Notes under the pieces: model-generated | Database searches by the model: none | Told to the model about the DNA's origin: nothing | What the model saw: the letters and a program-made list of their open reading frames with translations, nothing else | Made by a program: the position numbers and the translations under genes | Shown here: positions 1 to 8,962 of the stretch, one piece after another | Layout of the letters: each line of letters opens with the position of its first letter | How positions within the stretch are numbered: the stretch's first letter is position 1 | Source of the DNA: JAAXHF01 sp963665955 | GTDB taxonomy: Bacteria; Desulfobacterota; Binatia; Bin18 | Reading direction: 5' to 3' | Length of the DNA: 64,000 nucleotides | Assembly: GCA_965231765.1 (NCBI GenBank) | Contig: OZ246887.1 | Coordinates: 372,001 to 436,000 of the forward strand

Positions 1-294
1 CATGCCAGTCGTTGCTTGCATCTCTTCCGCTGTGGCAAATGAGGCTTTTGACACACCCATCAGTTTGCGGACGCGTTTGTTGACATCGAGCTGCGTCGGG
101 GCCAGCACCACACACGCAGCAAACTGTTTGGGCTCTTTCTTGGACGCGACAACGATGGTGTTGCCAGACTCTTCGAGCTGATAGCCATACTTCTCACAGA
201 AAACGACTGTATCTGCGTCAGCCGGGTCTATAGCAATCAGCTCGTAGGCGACCCCAAGTCGTTCAACAGCATCAATCACATCTTGATTTGGCAT
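1..294 (-). CDS. YbaK/EbsC-family aminoacyl-tRNA deacylase-like protein (partial)
   Basis: The first 98 residues are visible; the C-terminus lies beyond the left edge. The ATG at 294 follows a purine-rich stretch (AGGAGTGGGAG). The fragment runs from MPNQDVIDAVERLG through KKEPKQFAACVVLAPTQLDV to RKLMGVSKASFATAEEMQ. The last segment matches the part of the YbaK/ProX fold that lines the pocket for mis-acylated tRNA. Family members hydrolyse mischarged aminoacyl-tRNA in the cytoplasm. Subtype (Cys-tRNA, Ala-tRNA or other) cannot be assigned from this half. Confidence 0.72.
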   Translation of the reverse strand, partial: MPNQDVIDAVERLGVAYELIAIDPADADTVVFCEKYGYQLEESGNTIVVASKKEPKQFAACVVLAPTQLDVNKRVRKLMGVSKASFATAEEMQATTGM

Positions 295-318
295 AGACTC
301 CCACTCCTGCTCGCGTCA

Positions 319-455
319 CTAAACCGCTGCATATATCAGTATTCCAAGCGACAGGATAATGGCCAGGTTGACCATATTTGAGGCTACTAGAGCATCTCGC
401 GCTTCAGGAACTGGAGCGATATACAGACGGGAAGCCTGATATATCTGAATAGTGT
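319..455 (-). pseudogene. C-terminal remnant of a small membrane protein
   Basis: On the minus strand an open frame without a usable start codon ends at a TAG at 319-321. It reads IQIYQASRLYIAPVPEARDA followed by a hydrophobic segment (MVNLAIILSLGILIYAAV), a plausible single membrane helix at a C-terminus. It starts against the stop of the upstream serine hydrolase gene. It may be the tail of a lost membrane protein gene or a chance open frame. Family not recognised. Confidence 0.3.
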
Positions 456-458
456 TAG

Positions 459-1619
459 CTATAGCGACGCGTGAGCAGCCTTAATCAGTGCAATCCCACG
501 TTTATCGCCGGCCACATCCCGACTCATGAAATTCATCGTATAGCCAATGCCAAGCCGCGTCTGCGTATCGGCACAACCAAACGAGCCACCATAGCCGCTA
601 TGGCCAAAGGCGTTGGGGTTGGGTCCATAGATTCTGCCGCTACCACTCAGGATAAACCCGAGTGCCCAGCTCATGTCGAGCTTGAGCACTGCATCTTTTC
701 CAGCGCATTGTTGTTCGATGGCCTGGGCCAACGTCTTTTGGCTGAGCAGTTGTTTGCCGTCAAGGACACAGTCATGGGCCAAAGCACCGTAGACACGAGC
801 GAGTCCGCGCGCTGTGCCGTGCCCATTTGCCGCTGGTATTTCAGCCGCTCGCCAGTCAGCAGTGTTGGCTAATTGGGCAGAGACTGCGGGATTGGCCAAC
901 GCACTCGCAGCCATAGATTTGGGTTTACCGGCTAAAGCGGCCAGCGGGTCTTGTGTCCCAGCTGGAAGCGGCGGCGGAGGAATCAGCTCGGCAATTCTCG
1001 GATCAAACTCTTCAGAGACGCCGATATGAAAATCTAGGCCAAACGGTTCAGTGAGTTCTTGACCCAGGAAGGCACCCGGAGTCAGACCTGTGATGCGTGT
1101 GATGAGCTCACCTACCAAGTATCCGTAGGTGATGGCGTGGTAACCATGCTGAGTACCAGGTTCCCACCACGGTTCTTGTGACGCTAGTGCAGCTGTCACA
1201 GTCTGCCAGTTGTACAGATCCTGAGCGGTGAGTTTCTGTCGTGCGCCAGCCATTCCAGCTTGATGACTGAGTAGATAGCGGACAGGGATGGTGTCCTTAC
1301 CAGCTTGGGCAAATTCAGGCCAATAGCGTGCGACAGGAGCATCCAGGTCGAGTTGTCCCCGGTCAACGAGCATATGCGCGCACAGAGCAATAATACCCTT
1401 CGTCGTCGAGAAGACATTCACCAAGGTGTCTGGCTGCCATGCTCGGATGCGAGCTGCATCGGCGTAGCCGGCCCATAGGTCAACGACCAGCTGCCCTGCA
1501 TGGGCGACAGACACTGCCGCGCCGACTTCTCCGCGCTCGGCAAAGTTTTCAGCAAAAGCGTGGCGCACCTGCTCAAAGCGCGGATCGCAAGTGCCTTGGA
1601 TATCAATTGTTGTGCTCAT
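459..1619 (-). CDS. Serine hydrolase, beta-lactamase/esterase (EstB-like) family
   Basis: A 386-residue protein of the class C beta-lactamase/penicillin-binding fold, most like esterase-type members. The nucleophile motif S-T-T-K is at about residues 71-74 (VNVFSTTKGIIAL). A HGYHAITYGYLVGEL segment supplies the Tyr motif, and FGHSGYGGSFG near the C-terminus matches the third catalytic box. No signal peptide is evident, so it is probably cytoplasmic and hydrolyses esters or amides rather than acting in cell-wall synthesis. The ATG at 1619 follows an AAGGA ribosome site 8 nt upstream, so I prefer it to the start 48 nt earlier. The minus-strand hydantoinase-type gene upstream may be co-transcribed. 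Confidence 0.85.
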   Translation of the reverse strand: MSTTIDIQGTCDPRFEQVRHAFAENFAERGEVGAAVSVAHAGQLVVDLWAGYADAARIRAWQPDTLVNVFSTTKGIIALCAHMLVDRGQLDLDAPVARYWPEFAQAGKDTIPVRYLLSHQAGMAGARQKLTAQDLYNWQTVTAALASQEPWWEPGTQHGYHAITYGYLVGELITRITGLTPGAFLGQELTEPFGLDFHIGVSEEFDPRIAELIPPPPLPAGTQDPLAALAGKPKSMAASALANPAVSAQLANTADWRAAEIPAANGHGTARGLARVYGALAHDCVLDGKQLLSQKTLAQAIEQQCAGKDAVLKLDMSWALGFILSGSGRIYGPNPNAFGHSGYGGSFGCADTQTRLGIGYTMNFMSRDVAGDKRGIALIKAAHASL

Positions 1620-1678
1620 AGTGTTTCCTTTTTGAGTGTGTAGGGTGCATGTACACCGACCGGGCATTCAGGTGCACG

Positions 1679-3442
1679 TCAGTCCGCCACCGCAGCCTGC
1701 TCCGTTGCCTGTCCCAATTGTCGCGATTGCCGCACTTGCGTGGTTTTCTCCCAGTTCACACGCAGCGGATCGGTATCGATAATAACGCCATACTGCTCGC
1801 GCGCCCCAGCAATCGAAACTTTCTCATCCTCCACATCGGCACAGACCCTTTCTGGATTTCGTGCCCAGGGCTCACCATGGCCTCCTGAGCCGCTGACCAC
1901 ATGGTGCAAGCGATCGCCAGGCTGGACATCAAGATGCATATGAGTTTGGCGGGGCAGTTGCTTATCTTCCGTGTCCGGATTCCACACATTTTCAGACAAG
2001 CCACCCGGCTGTCCGCCAGCCAGGCCCTCCGAAGGACGGCTCAGACGGTTGGTGCGGATCATAATTTTTCCCGGCTGTAAAAACCGCCAGTACCGATAGA
2101 CTGACAGAGAGCCCCGATATTTGCCTGCTCCCCCGGTGTCGGGCTTATAGCCAAAGCCTTCCACGACAAGCGGATACTCACGTTCCAGCAGCTCAGCCGG
2201 TGTCGTGCCATACGAACCAAACGTCATCGGCGTGACACCATCAATGCCGTCTTTCATCGGCCGACCACCCCAGCCGCCAAAAAATCCATCCAGCATGGCA
2301 AACGGAGTGCCATCGGCTTTTGTTCCGGCAAAGTGCAGAATATCTCCGCCCTCGCCCGCAATCGGCACCCGATCAGGCAAGGCTTTTGCCAAGGCACGAA
2401 AGACAACATCAAACAGACTAAACGACAGCGGCGCCCGCCCGCCAACTGCTGCCGGATACTGCGGATTGATCAAGCTGCCGACTGGTGCGACAATCTCAAT
2501 CGGACGAGCAAAACCGACATTGAGTAAAACATCAGGATGGACCATCACTTTGAGTGCAGCATACACCATAGATTTGGTCATGCTGAGCGGCAGGTTGATT
2601 GCGCCCTGGGCTTGCGGGGCTGTTCCGGTGAAGTCCGCCGTGAGCGTATCGCCTGCGACTCGCAGGGCAATCTTCAGCCGGAGCGCAACGCCTTCGGTAC
2701 CAAAGCCATCGTCTTCAAAAAAGTCCTCATGTTCATACAGACCATCGGGAATGGCGTGGAGTGCTAGCCGCATCTCACGCTCGGCATAGTCCATCAGATA
2801 TTCACAGCTCGAAGCGAAGGTCTCGACCCCATATTTTTCGAGCATACGCAAGATTTCTTGCTCGCCACGCCAGCAGCCAGCAATCTTCGCCTCAGCGTCG
2901 CCGATCCATTCTTCTGGGGTACGGACATTCGCTAAGATAGTATCCAGCAGTCCCTCATTGCGCTGTCCTTCGGAGTACAGCTTGACGATGGGCAAGCGCA
3001 AACCTTCTTCAAACGTTTCCGTACATTGACTGCTAAAGCCACCAGCAAAACGGCCACCGATGTCGGTATGGTGGGAGTAGGCCAGATTGAAAGCGACCAC
3101 TTCGTCTTTCCAGAACACCGGAGCAACGATGGCGACGTCGGGCAAATGCCCCATCCCTGCGTATGGATCATTAACGAGTAAGATATCGCCGGGCTTGAGC
3201 TGGCCGCCCCATTTTTCGACAACAGACGCCATGACTTCCATGAAGATGGCCAGCTGAAACGGTGCAGCATAACCTGGGCCAATCAACCGGCCCTGACAAT
3301 CACAGATCGCCGCGGCAAAATCGCCAATTTTGACCATGGCTGAACGGCCGGTTTTACTGACGGCGATGGCCATTTCTTCGGCCACAGCAGCCAGTTCATG
3401 TTTCATGACCTCAACAAGAATGGGATCAAACGTCCGTTCCAT
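1679..3442 (-). CDS. Hydantoinase B / acetone carboxylase alpha-type protein (HyuB family)
   Basis: A 587-residue HyuB-family subunit. Family members act in ATP-dependent 5-oxoproline or N-methylhydantoin hydrolysis, or ketone carboxylation. Recognisable segments are DPILVEVMKHELAAVAEEM at the N-terminus, GDILLVNDPYAGMGHLPDVA near residues 95-115, and the C-terminal KYRGSLSVYRYWRF with GLSENVWNPD. The ATG at 3442 follows GGGAGG directly. The usual partner HyuA (ATPase subunit) is not in this window, so the protein may pair with a distant HyuA or work alone. The next minus-strand gene encodes a D-aminoacylase-type amidohydrolase and carries a closely matching promoter, suggesting joint use in amide or cyclic-imide breakdown. 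Confidence 0.85.
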   Translation of the reverse strand: MERTFDPILVEVMKHELAAVAEEMAIAVSKTGRSAMVKIGDFAAAICDCQGRLIGPGYAAPFQLAIFMEVMASVVEKWGGQLKPGDILLVNDPYAGMGHLPDVAIVAPVFWKDEVVAFNLAYSHHTDIGGRFAGGFSSQCTETFEEGLRLPIVKLYSEGQRNEGLLDTILANVRTPEEWIGDAEAKIAGCWRGEQEILRMLEKYGVETFASSCEYLMDYAEREMRLALHAIPDGLYEHEDFFEDDGFGTEGVALRLKIALRVAGDTLTADFTGTAPQAQGAINLPLSMTKSMVYAALKVMVHPDVLLNVGFARPIEIVAPVGSLINPQYPAAVGGRAPLSFSLFDVVFRALAKALPDRVPIAGEGGDILHFAGTKADGTPFAMLDGFFGGWGGRPMKDGIDGVTPMTFGSYGTTPAELLEREYPLVVEGFGYKPDTGGAGKYRGSLSVYRYWRFLQPGKIMIRTNRLSRPSEGLAGGQPGGLSENVWNPDTEDKQLPRQTHMHLDVQPGDRLHHVVSGSGGHGEPWARNPERVCADVEDEKVSIAGAREQYGVIIDTDPLRVNWEKTTQVRQSRQLGQATEQAAVAD

Positions 3443-3485
3443 ACAGCCTCCCGTATTCCGCGGCGACATCGCTCAACACGGCAGG

Positions 3486-3514
3486 AGTATAGAAGGAAAC
3501 GGTGAGAAGAGCAA
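3486..3514 (-). promoter_or_regulatory. Sigma-70-like promoter for the HyuB-family gene
   Basis: On the minus strand TTGCTC (3514-3509) and TATACT (3491-3486) are separated by exactly 17 nt. The -10 lies 44 nt upstream of the start codon at 3442. The surrounding ~42 bp recurs almost unchanged upstream of the D-aminoacylase-type gene at 5461-5489. Confidence 0.55.
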
Positions 3515-3530
3515 AGAGAGTCTTTTTTCT

Positions 3531-3551
3531 CCCTCTCCCTCAGGGAGAGGG
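3531..3551. repeat. REP-like palindrome CCCTCTCCCT/AGGGAGAGGG
   Basis: A perfect 10-bp inverted repeat with a one-base loop lies between two minus-strand genes and is followed by GCTGGGGTGAGGG. The same family recurs with one wobble at 53137-53157. It lacks a proper T-tract, so it resembles a dispersed extragenic palindrome more than an intrinsic terminator. Confidence 0.55.
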
Positions 3552-3609
3552 CTGGGGTGAGGGTATTTTGCGGGCGGGCTAGAGGAGCCAGCCCACCCTA
3601 CGAATATCC

Positions 3610-5355
3610 CTACGCTCCCTGCTCATAACTGCGCAGCATCTTGCCGGGCAATGCCCCAGTACACTTCTGGCCCTCAAACGTAATGCCACCATTCACGATG
3701 GTATAGTGGTAGCCGTCCGCTTTTTGGATCCGCCGCCAATCATCATTCGGCAAGTCAGTCACTGTCTCCATTGGCAACACTTCAAGTTTTTCCAGATCGT
3801 AGACCACGATGTCAGCCGGCATACCTTCACGCAGCCAGCCCCGATCACGGATGCCAATCGCCCAGCCTAGCATGGTCGACAACCGCCAGTGGGCTTCTTC
3901 CAAGGTCATGAGTCCTTTGTCACGCACCCATTTAGCGAGGAAGTGGGTCGGATAACGTCCAGAGGTCAGGAACTTGGTATGCGCGCCACCATCTGATGCG
4001 CCGATTAGAGTCAGCGGATGTTTGATAATCTCGCCGACGGCTTCGTCATCATCATTCAGCAGGCTTGGCATCGAAAACTCGGTCTTGAAGTCTTCTGCGA
4101 TTGCCAAGTCGAGCATCGCATCGACAGGATGTTTGTCCTGCTCTTTGGCAATGTCTGTGATCGTCCGGCCTTGCAGATGTTTATTGGTCTCTAGATGAAC
4201 ATCATCAACAAACGTCTGGTCCCACTGGAACATCGATATCTGGGCGGCCTCGCCGTCATCGGTGTCACGGCGGCGTGGCCGACCCATCACTCCACCTTCC
4301 ATGTCTTTCTTGAGAGCGGGGCGTCGGGCGGGGTCTGCGAGTTTTGCTTTGCGCTCTTCCAGCGTACCGACGGTCGCTTCGTTCCAAGCCGGAAGTTGAT
4401 CAAACAGGCCCATCGTTTCGAGCGTAAACTCAAACTCAACTGGCAGACAGATATCAACCGGCAAGACCACCGCTTCGCGATACGCTTTTTCAGTCCAGTC
4501 GAGCTGCCGGCGCCAGTTGGTTGGGTTGGTCGGATCATACACGATAGCATTCCAGTTGAGCGGGCGGCCACTTGTCTTGGCAAGTTCGATCAAGAAGTCG
4601 AGCTTCAAGCCTTGCAATGCTTTGCCCATCGTCCACTCGATCGAACCACGGTTATAGCCGCGCAGCACCTTGGCCATTTCCAGATATTCTTCGCGCGGTG
4701 CAACCTGGGTTGGCAAATAGCCACCATCATAGTCGCGGTTGGCCATGCTAAACGTTGCCGAGAAGCCAAAGCCGCCGGCTTCCAGAGCTTCGCGCAACAG
4801 GTGCTTCATCTGGGCGATTTCTTCAGGTTTGGCTTGATACTTGGGATCACGGGCAGCTTCGTTGCCCATCACCCAGGCCCGCAGTGGCGAGTAGGGAACG
4901 AGCGAGGCCGCATTCACCCCAAGCCCGTGTGTATCCAAGCTGTCCAAAAACTCAGGAAAGGTGACCCAATCCCAGCGCATCCCCGTCTGCATAATCGACA
5001 GGGGGATAGTTTCCGTCCGCTCCATACGCAACATCGCTCGTTCACGATCTTCTGGACGAACAGGCGCAAAGCCAAAGCCGCAGTTGCCGATAGCCACAGT
5101 GGTCACGCCATGCCAACCAGACAGTGTCGCATACGGGTCCCAGCCGCTCAGCGCAGCATCGTAGTGGGTGTGAATATCCATGAAGCCAGGCGCAACGATT
5201 AAACCGGTGGCATCGATCACACGGCTTGCACTGCCCTGGATATTACCCATAGCGGCGATCTTACCATTCCGGATACCAATGTCTCCCCGGTGCGCTGGCA
5301 CACGTAAACCATCCACGATCGTGCCGTTTTTAATCAACAGATCATACTCAGCCAT
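3610..5355 (-). CDS. N-acyl-D-amino-acid deacylase-type amidohydrolase
   Basis: A 581-residue amidohydrolase-superfamily protein of the D-aminoacylase branch. It has an N-terminal beta-sandwich segment (YDLLIKNGTIVDG), the metal motif FMDIHTHYD at about residues 58-66, GNCGFGFAPVRPEDRE, and the late metal-binding segment LIGASDGGAHTKFLTSGRYP. The family hydrolyses N-acyl groups from D-amino acids or related amides using a metal centre in a TIM barrel. The start at 5355 has a strong AAGGAGG site. Length is somewhat above typical D-aminoacylases (about 480-550), as in many environmental homologues. The exact substrate is unknown. Confidence 0.87.
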   Translation of the reverse strand: MAEYDLLIKNGTIVDGLRVPAHRGDIGIRNGKIAAMGNIQGSASRVIDATGLIVAPGFMDIHTHYDAALSGWDPYATLSGWHGVTTVAIGNCGFGFAPVRPEDRERAMLRMERTETIPLSIMQTGMRWDWVTFPEFLDSLDTHGLGVNAASLVPYSPLRAWVMGNEAARDPKYQAKPEEIAQMKHLLREALEAGGFGFSATFSMANRDYDGGYLPTQVAPREEYLEMAKVLRGYNRGSIEWTMGKALQGLKLDFLIELAKTSGRPLNWNAIVYDPTNPTNWRRQLDWTEKAYREAVVLPVDICLPVEFEFTLETMGLFDQLPAWNEATVGTLEERKAKLADPARRPALKKDMEGGVMGRPRRRDTDDGEAAQISMFQWDQTFVDDVHLETNKHLQGRTITDIAKEQDKHPVDAMLDLAIAEDFKTEFSMPSLLNDDDEAVGEIIKHPLTLIGASDGGAHTKFLTSGRYPTHFLAKWVRDKGLMTLEEAHWRLSTMLGWAIGIRDRGWLREGMPADIVVYDLEKLEVLPMETVTDLPNDDWRRIQKADGYHYTIVNGGITFEGQKCTGALPGKMLRSYEQGA

Positions 5356-5460
5356 GACAGCCCTCCTTTTTGCTCATATGAACAGGCTAGTGGTGAACAT
5401 CAATATCCCCAGGTCCACCCGGTTGAGAAGCGAAGTATCGAAATGATCCAGATAGGCAGG

Positions 5461-5489
5461 AGTATAGAGGGAAAGCGGAAGAGGAGTAA
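5461..5489 (-). promoter_or_regulatory. Sigma-70-like promoter for the D-aminoacylase-type gene
   Basis: TTACTC (5489-5484) and TATACT (5466-5461) on the minus strand are separated by 17 nt. The -10 is 106 nt upstream of the start at 5355. The segment 5456-5501 is a near copy of 3480-3522, the promoter region of the HyuB-family gene. Confidence 0.5.
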
Positions 5490-5641
5490 AGAGAGCAAAC
5501 AAGGCGATACAGCCACCTGTTCGTTCATCACCGTATCTCCGGCCGATAAGATATCTTTCCACTCGGCACTTCCTCCCTATCATAGTTGTCACTGAGCGTT
5601 TGATTGAGCGGCCAACCGGTTTGCTCAGACGCCTAGTTCCT

Positions 5642-6586
5642 CTATGCCGAGACCGGTTTCACCGAGTAGCCAAAGCGCGGGAAGTGAACACTCACCAGTC
5701 CGGTACGTGGGTTGCTGTGTTGGAGGGCCATATGCTGGGCGTCGATGGAGACCAGGCTGCCGACACTCGGATTGGCTCGGCCGTAGTCGGTTGGTGTAAT
5801 CGACACGGTGTTACCGAGCTGAGGATCTCCTGCGAATCTTTCGCTGGGCAGGGGCGGCCGCGGCTCAGACGCGGCCGCAACGTCTATGGCTTCACTCGCT
5901 GTCATAGGTATCAACGTGCCATGTCCGCGTGCAGCAATCCGGTCCATCCAGCTCCGGATTCGGTCAGGAATGAAGCCCACCCGCTCGCCAGCCAGCTGAT
6001 CCATCACCCACAGTGGATGGTACATCACACAATCGGCGAGAGACATCGCCTCGCCCAACACATACGTCCGTCCATCGCTGAGCATATCACTGATCCAGCT
6101 GAGCTGAGGTCGTAGCTGGACCAAGTTTTTTGCCGCCGCAGCTTGTCTGTGAGCCAGGCCAGGTTCTGACTTGCCGAGCAATGCAGCCCGATCAGCCAAA
6201 AATTCTGGGGTAAAGCGGTCAGACTCGATATGCAAGCACGAAATGTAATTGATGGTGTTGCGAGTCAGGACAGCATCGGTCCAGCGGGTTAGGCCAGCAA
6301 TACAGCCGCGCTGAGCGGCGGCATCCGGTCCGGGATAGATCGACGGCTCGGGAAAACAACGCTCCAATTCATCGATAATGCGCAGCGTGTCGCAGAACAC
6401 ATCGGCTCCCATCTGGAGCGCCGGCGCGCGGCGGTAGCCACCAGTCAGCGGCAGATAATCAGGCTTGGGCAGCGTTGAGGGAATTTCAACTGAGTGCCAG
6501 GCCAAGCCCTTGAGGCCCAAGACGAGACGGACCTTCTCGGAATAATTTGAGAAATCGTAGTGATGCAGAATGATAGCGGAAGCCAT
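5642..6586 (-). CDS. Glutathione S-transferase family protein
   Basis: A 314-residue GST-fold protein. The N-terminal thioredoxin-like domain begins ILHHYDFSNYSEKVRLVLGL, the usual glutathione-site region, followed by GYRRAPALQMGADVFCDTLRIIDELE with the cis-Pro and SNAIL-like stretch. A helical C-terminal domain contains LVLGEAMSLADC-like sequence (YVLGEAMSLADCVMYHPLWV). The ATG at 6586 follows GGGGAGGGGAG; the longer open frame extends into the divergent promoter region and I reject it. Its role is probably glutathione conjugation or thiol chemistry on an electrophilic catabolic intermediate. Confidence 0.82.
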   Translation of the reverse strand: MASAIILHHYDFSNYSEKVRLVLGLKGLAWHSVEIPSTLPKPDYLPLTGGYRRAPALQMGADVFCDTLRIIDELERCFPEPSIYPGPDAAAQRGCIAGLTRWTDAVLTRNTINYISCLHIESDRFTPEFLADRAALLGKSEPGLAHRQAAAAKNLVQLRPQLSWISDMLSDGRTYVLGEAMSLADCVMYHPLWVMDQLAGERVGFIPDRIRSWMDRIAARGHGTLIPMTASEAIDVAAASEPRPPLPSERFAGDPQLGNTVSITPTDYGRANPSVGSLVSIDAQHMALQHSNPRTGLVSVHFPRFGYSVKPVSA

Positions 6587-6692
6587 CTCCCCTCCCCTCG
6601 CTGCTCTTCTGAAACGCTTGGATAGGCCCTCACTTCTTGACATACCGCTCTCAGGATAACAAGCAGGTCGAATAAGATCGAATATTGATGAA

Positions 6693-6708
6693 GCCATAAA
6701 TCTATGGC
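6693..6708. promoter_or_regulatory. Operator-like palindrome in the divergent GST/thiolase-like intergenic region
   Basis: GCCATA-AATC-TATGGC is a perfect 6-bp inverted repeat with a 4-nt centre. It lies 107 nt upstream of the GST start and 104 nt upstream of the thiolase-like start, and is followed by the AT-rich stretch ATAAAAT. The position suits a shared repressor or activator site, but no regulator gene is adjacent. Confidence 0.35.
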
Positions 6709-6811
6709 ATAAAATCCGCCTGCAGCCCTCATGGACCAGGTTGACGCTGGTCTCAAAGCGACCCTGTCTTTGTTCTAGGCAGACGGCTTGGTAGCGGCTA
6801 GGATAAGCAAC

Positions 6812-7951
6812 ATGCAAAAATACGCAATCGCCGGTTTAGGCGTGACTCCGCAAGGAGTGATACCAGGAACGAGTGCAGAGAAACTTGCCTGGGACGCGGT
6901 TGAGCTGGCGTTGGCCGATTCTGGTCTCGAACGCAGTCAGGTGAACGGCTATATCTATCAGCCCGGATTCGGTGAGAACACGTCTGGGATGGCGGCCAGC
7001 CGAGCGAGCCTGGGAGTCAACGCGACGCTCCAGATCAACTCGAGTGGCGCGACAGGCATTCTCGCCCTTGTCTCGGCAATCGGCTTGATCGAAGCAAGGA
7101 CAGCTGAGTATGTTGTGTGTGTGCATGCGACCAATGCCCGTTCACAAACCGTCACAGTCGGCCAGGGTGAAAAAGACCATAATGCAGTTTTCGGTCTCTT
7201 CTCACCTGGTGCTCAGATGGCTTTGATGGCGCAGAGCTATTTTCACACCTATGGCACTTCCTCAGTCGACATGGCAGAGATTGCCGTTGCCCTGCGCTCG
7301 AATGCCGTTCCGCGTCGAGATGCGTACAGATATGATCGCCCAATTACCGTCGATGACCATCAGGACTCCCGGTTCATTGTCAGGCCACTCCACCTCTTCG
7401 ATTACTGTCTGGTCACCGATGGAGCGATTGCCTTTATCGTGACTACGGCCGAGCGGGCACGTGATCTGCAAGCCACCCCGGTCGAGCTGCTTGGCTTTGG
7501 CACCTGCCACGAGGTTGGCCAAGGCTATACACGTGGATCAGATATGATCCTGGGGCAATCGGCTATGAATGTTGAGCCGGCGCGTAGCAGGGCCCTCGGG
7601 ACAGCTGGCCTCGGCATCGAAGACATAGACGTCTTTCAATTTTACGACGCGTTTACCATTGTTGTCGCCCTGCAGCTTGAAGCCTATGGGCTATGCGGTC
7701 CAGGTGAAGCGGGCGACTGGGTCCGGGCTGGAAACTTCCGCTGGGATTCTCAGCGACCGTGCAATACATCCGGCACACTCCATTCATGGGGCTACGTGCA
7801 AGGCTTCACCCATATTGCCGAAGGGGTGCGCCAGCTGCGTGGTGAGAGTGGCCCAACCCAAGTGCCCAACGTGCGGACAGGCTTGGTCACGAATGTTGGC
7901 ATCACTGGCGCAGGCCATGCGCAGTCAGTAGCGATCATGGGCGTCGGTTGA
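6812..7951 (+). CDS. Thiolase-like/lipid-transfer (Ltp-type) acyl-CoA protein
   Basis: A 379-residue protein of the thiolase superfamily, SCP-2/lipid-transfer branch (AIAGLGVTPQG..., AWDAVELALADSGLE, C-terminal TNVGITGAGHAQS). The position of the nucleophilic Cys in true thiolases is occupied by Ser in LQINSSGATG. It is therefore unlikely to be a classical thiolase, and resembles Ltp-type retro-aldolases that pair with DUF35 proteins in side-chain degradation. A DUF35 protein follows 30 nt downstream, which supports that reading. The ATG at 6812 is chosen because family similarity starts there; the ribosome site is weak (AGGATAAG). Confidence 0.75.
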   Translation: MQKYAIAGLGVTPQGVIPGTSAEKLAWDAVELALADSGLERSQVNGYIYQPGFGENTSGMAASRASLGVNATLQINSSGATGILALVSAIGLIEARTAEYVVCVHATNARSQTVTVGQGEKDHNAVFGLFSPGAQMALMAQSYFHTYGTSSVDMAEIAVALRSNAVPRRDAYRYDRPITVDDHQDSRFIVRPLHLFDYCLVTDGAIAFIVTTAERARDLQATPVELLGFGTCHEVGQGYTRGSDMILGQSAMNVEPARSRALGTAGLGIEDIDVFQFYDAFTIVVALQLEAYGLCGPGEAGDWVRAGNFRWDSQRPCNTSGTLHSWGYVQGFTHIAEGVRQLRGESGPTQVPNVRTGLVTNVGITGAGHAQSVAIMGVG

Positions 7952-7981
7952 GACCAAGTAGGGAGAGACGCAGGAGAGACA

Positions 7982-8407
7982 ATGAGCGAAACACAACTTC
8001 AGATTCCCCCTTCCCCACCCAGGCGTGTTGCCGCTGTCGAAGACCAGCCATTCTGGAACGCTATTGATGCAGGAACCTTTGTCTTGGCCCGCTGCACCTG
8101 CGGCACCTACTACGCTCGCTTGCAGGCGTGCCTCCAGTGCGGCGCAGATGCAAACGCAGTGACCTGGGTCCCTGCTTCAGGCCGGGGAAGCGTGCGGACC
8201 TTTGTGGTCTTTGATAAGCCGTATCATCCGTATTTCGAGGAGCGACTTCCCTACGTCGTCGCAGTCGTCACCTTAGAAGAAGGTCCGGAAATCACGACCA
8301 ATATTGTTGATAGCGACGTTTCTGCTATTACGATCGGCATGCCAGTCCACATAGTCATCAGCGATCGTAGCGGGCAGAAGATTCATCAGGCATCGGCTCG
8401 TGTTTGA
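7982..8407 (+). CDS. DUF35 zinc-ribbon/OB-fold protein
   Basis: A 141-residue protein with a rubredoxin-like zinc ribbon (CTCGTYYARLQACLQCG, about residues 38-54) followed by an OB-fold segment (RGSVRTFVVFDKPYHPYF, PYVVAVVTLEEGPEITTNI). DUF35 proteins bind acyl-CoA and form complexes with thiolase-like or dehydratase partners. The thiolase-like gene immediately upstream is the expected partner. The ATG at 7982 has an AGGAGAGAC ribosome site. Confidence 0.85.
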   Translation: MSETQLQIPPSPPRRVAAVEDQPFWNAIDAGTFVLARCTCGTYYARLQACLQCGADANAVTWVPASGRGSVRTFVVFDKPYHPYFEERLPYVVAVVTLEEGPEITTNIVDSDVSAITIGMPVHIVISDRSGQKIHQASARV

Positions 8408-8475
8408 GAGCTGTCTCTGAGGTGGGCCTGAACAAAATTCAGCAGTGAACCGAATCATAAAAACAGGAGGAATGT

Positions 8476-8901
8476 ATGGCTGATGCACACACCATCACTC
8501 AGGCAATCGAGGCAGCATATACACATTACATTGAGGTCTTCAATCGCGAAGACGCAGCAGGCTTTGTCGACTGTTACGAGCATCCGCATGTCATGCTGAG
8601 CGGTCAGCAGGGCATAACCCCAGTCCAAACCGAGGCAGATCATCATCAGGTCTATCAAACTATTATGCAGGGTCTGCGTGAGAGCCAGTGGGGCCGCAGC
8701 GGAATCGATCGGATGCAAGTCTTGCCCTATTCTGAGTCGCTGGTGCAAATTGTTGCCGACGTCACCCGTTACAAAAAAGACGAATCCGTTTTGGAAAAAC
8801 TCCGCGCAACCTACATGTACCGTCAGGCTGGCGGAACCTGGCGGATTGTATCGCTTGCCCTCATCGAAGCGCCATTCTCGGGTCCAGGTGAAAGCCGTTA
8901 A
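8476..8901 (+). CDS. SnoaL-like/NTF2-fold protein
   Basis: A 141-residue alpha+beta barrel candidate: ITQAIEAAYTHYIEVFNRED at the N-terminus, AAGFVDCYEHPHVML, and a C-terminal strand pair ending YRQAGGTWRIVSLALIEAP, the usual ending of SnoaL/NTF2-like domains. The fold covers small cyclases, isomerases and hydrolases; no catalytic residues allow a specific call. It lies in the acyl-CoA operon between the DUF35 and CoA-transferase genes. GGAGG is 5 nt before the ATG. Confidence 0.72.
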   Translation: MADAHTITQAIEAAYTHYIEVFNREDAAGFVDCYEHPHVMLSGQQGITPVQTEADHHQVYQTIMQGLRESQWGRSGIDRMQVLPYSESLVQIVADVTRYKKDESVLEKLRATYMYRQAGGTWRIVSLALIEAPFSGPGESR

Positions 8902-8962
8902 GTCAAGCGACATCTTTGCGCCACTTCATGAAACCAGTCTTACGAAATAGAGGGGAGTCACA

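Noticed and set aside
331..444. Inverted ATATATCAG/CTGATATAT pair
   Set aside because: Short AT-rich arms 96 nt apart within a likely remnant reading frame; probably coincidental.
4195..5202. A 335-residue plus-strand open frame
   Set aside because: It lies antisense inside the D-aminoacylase-type gene and has no family-like sequence or ribosome site.
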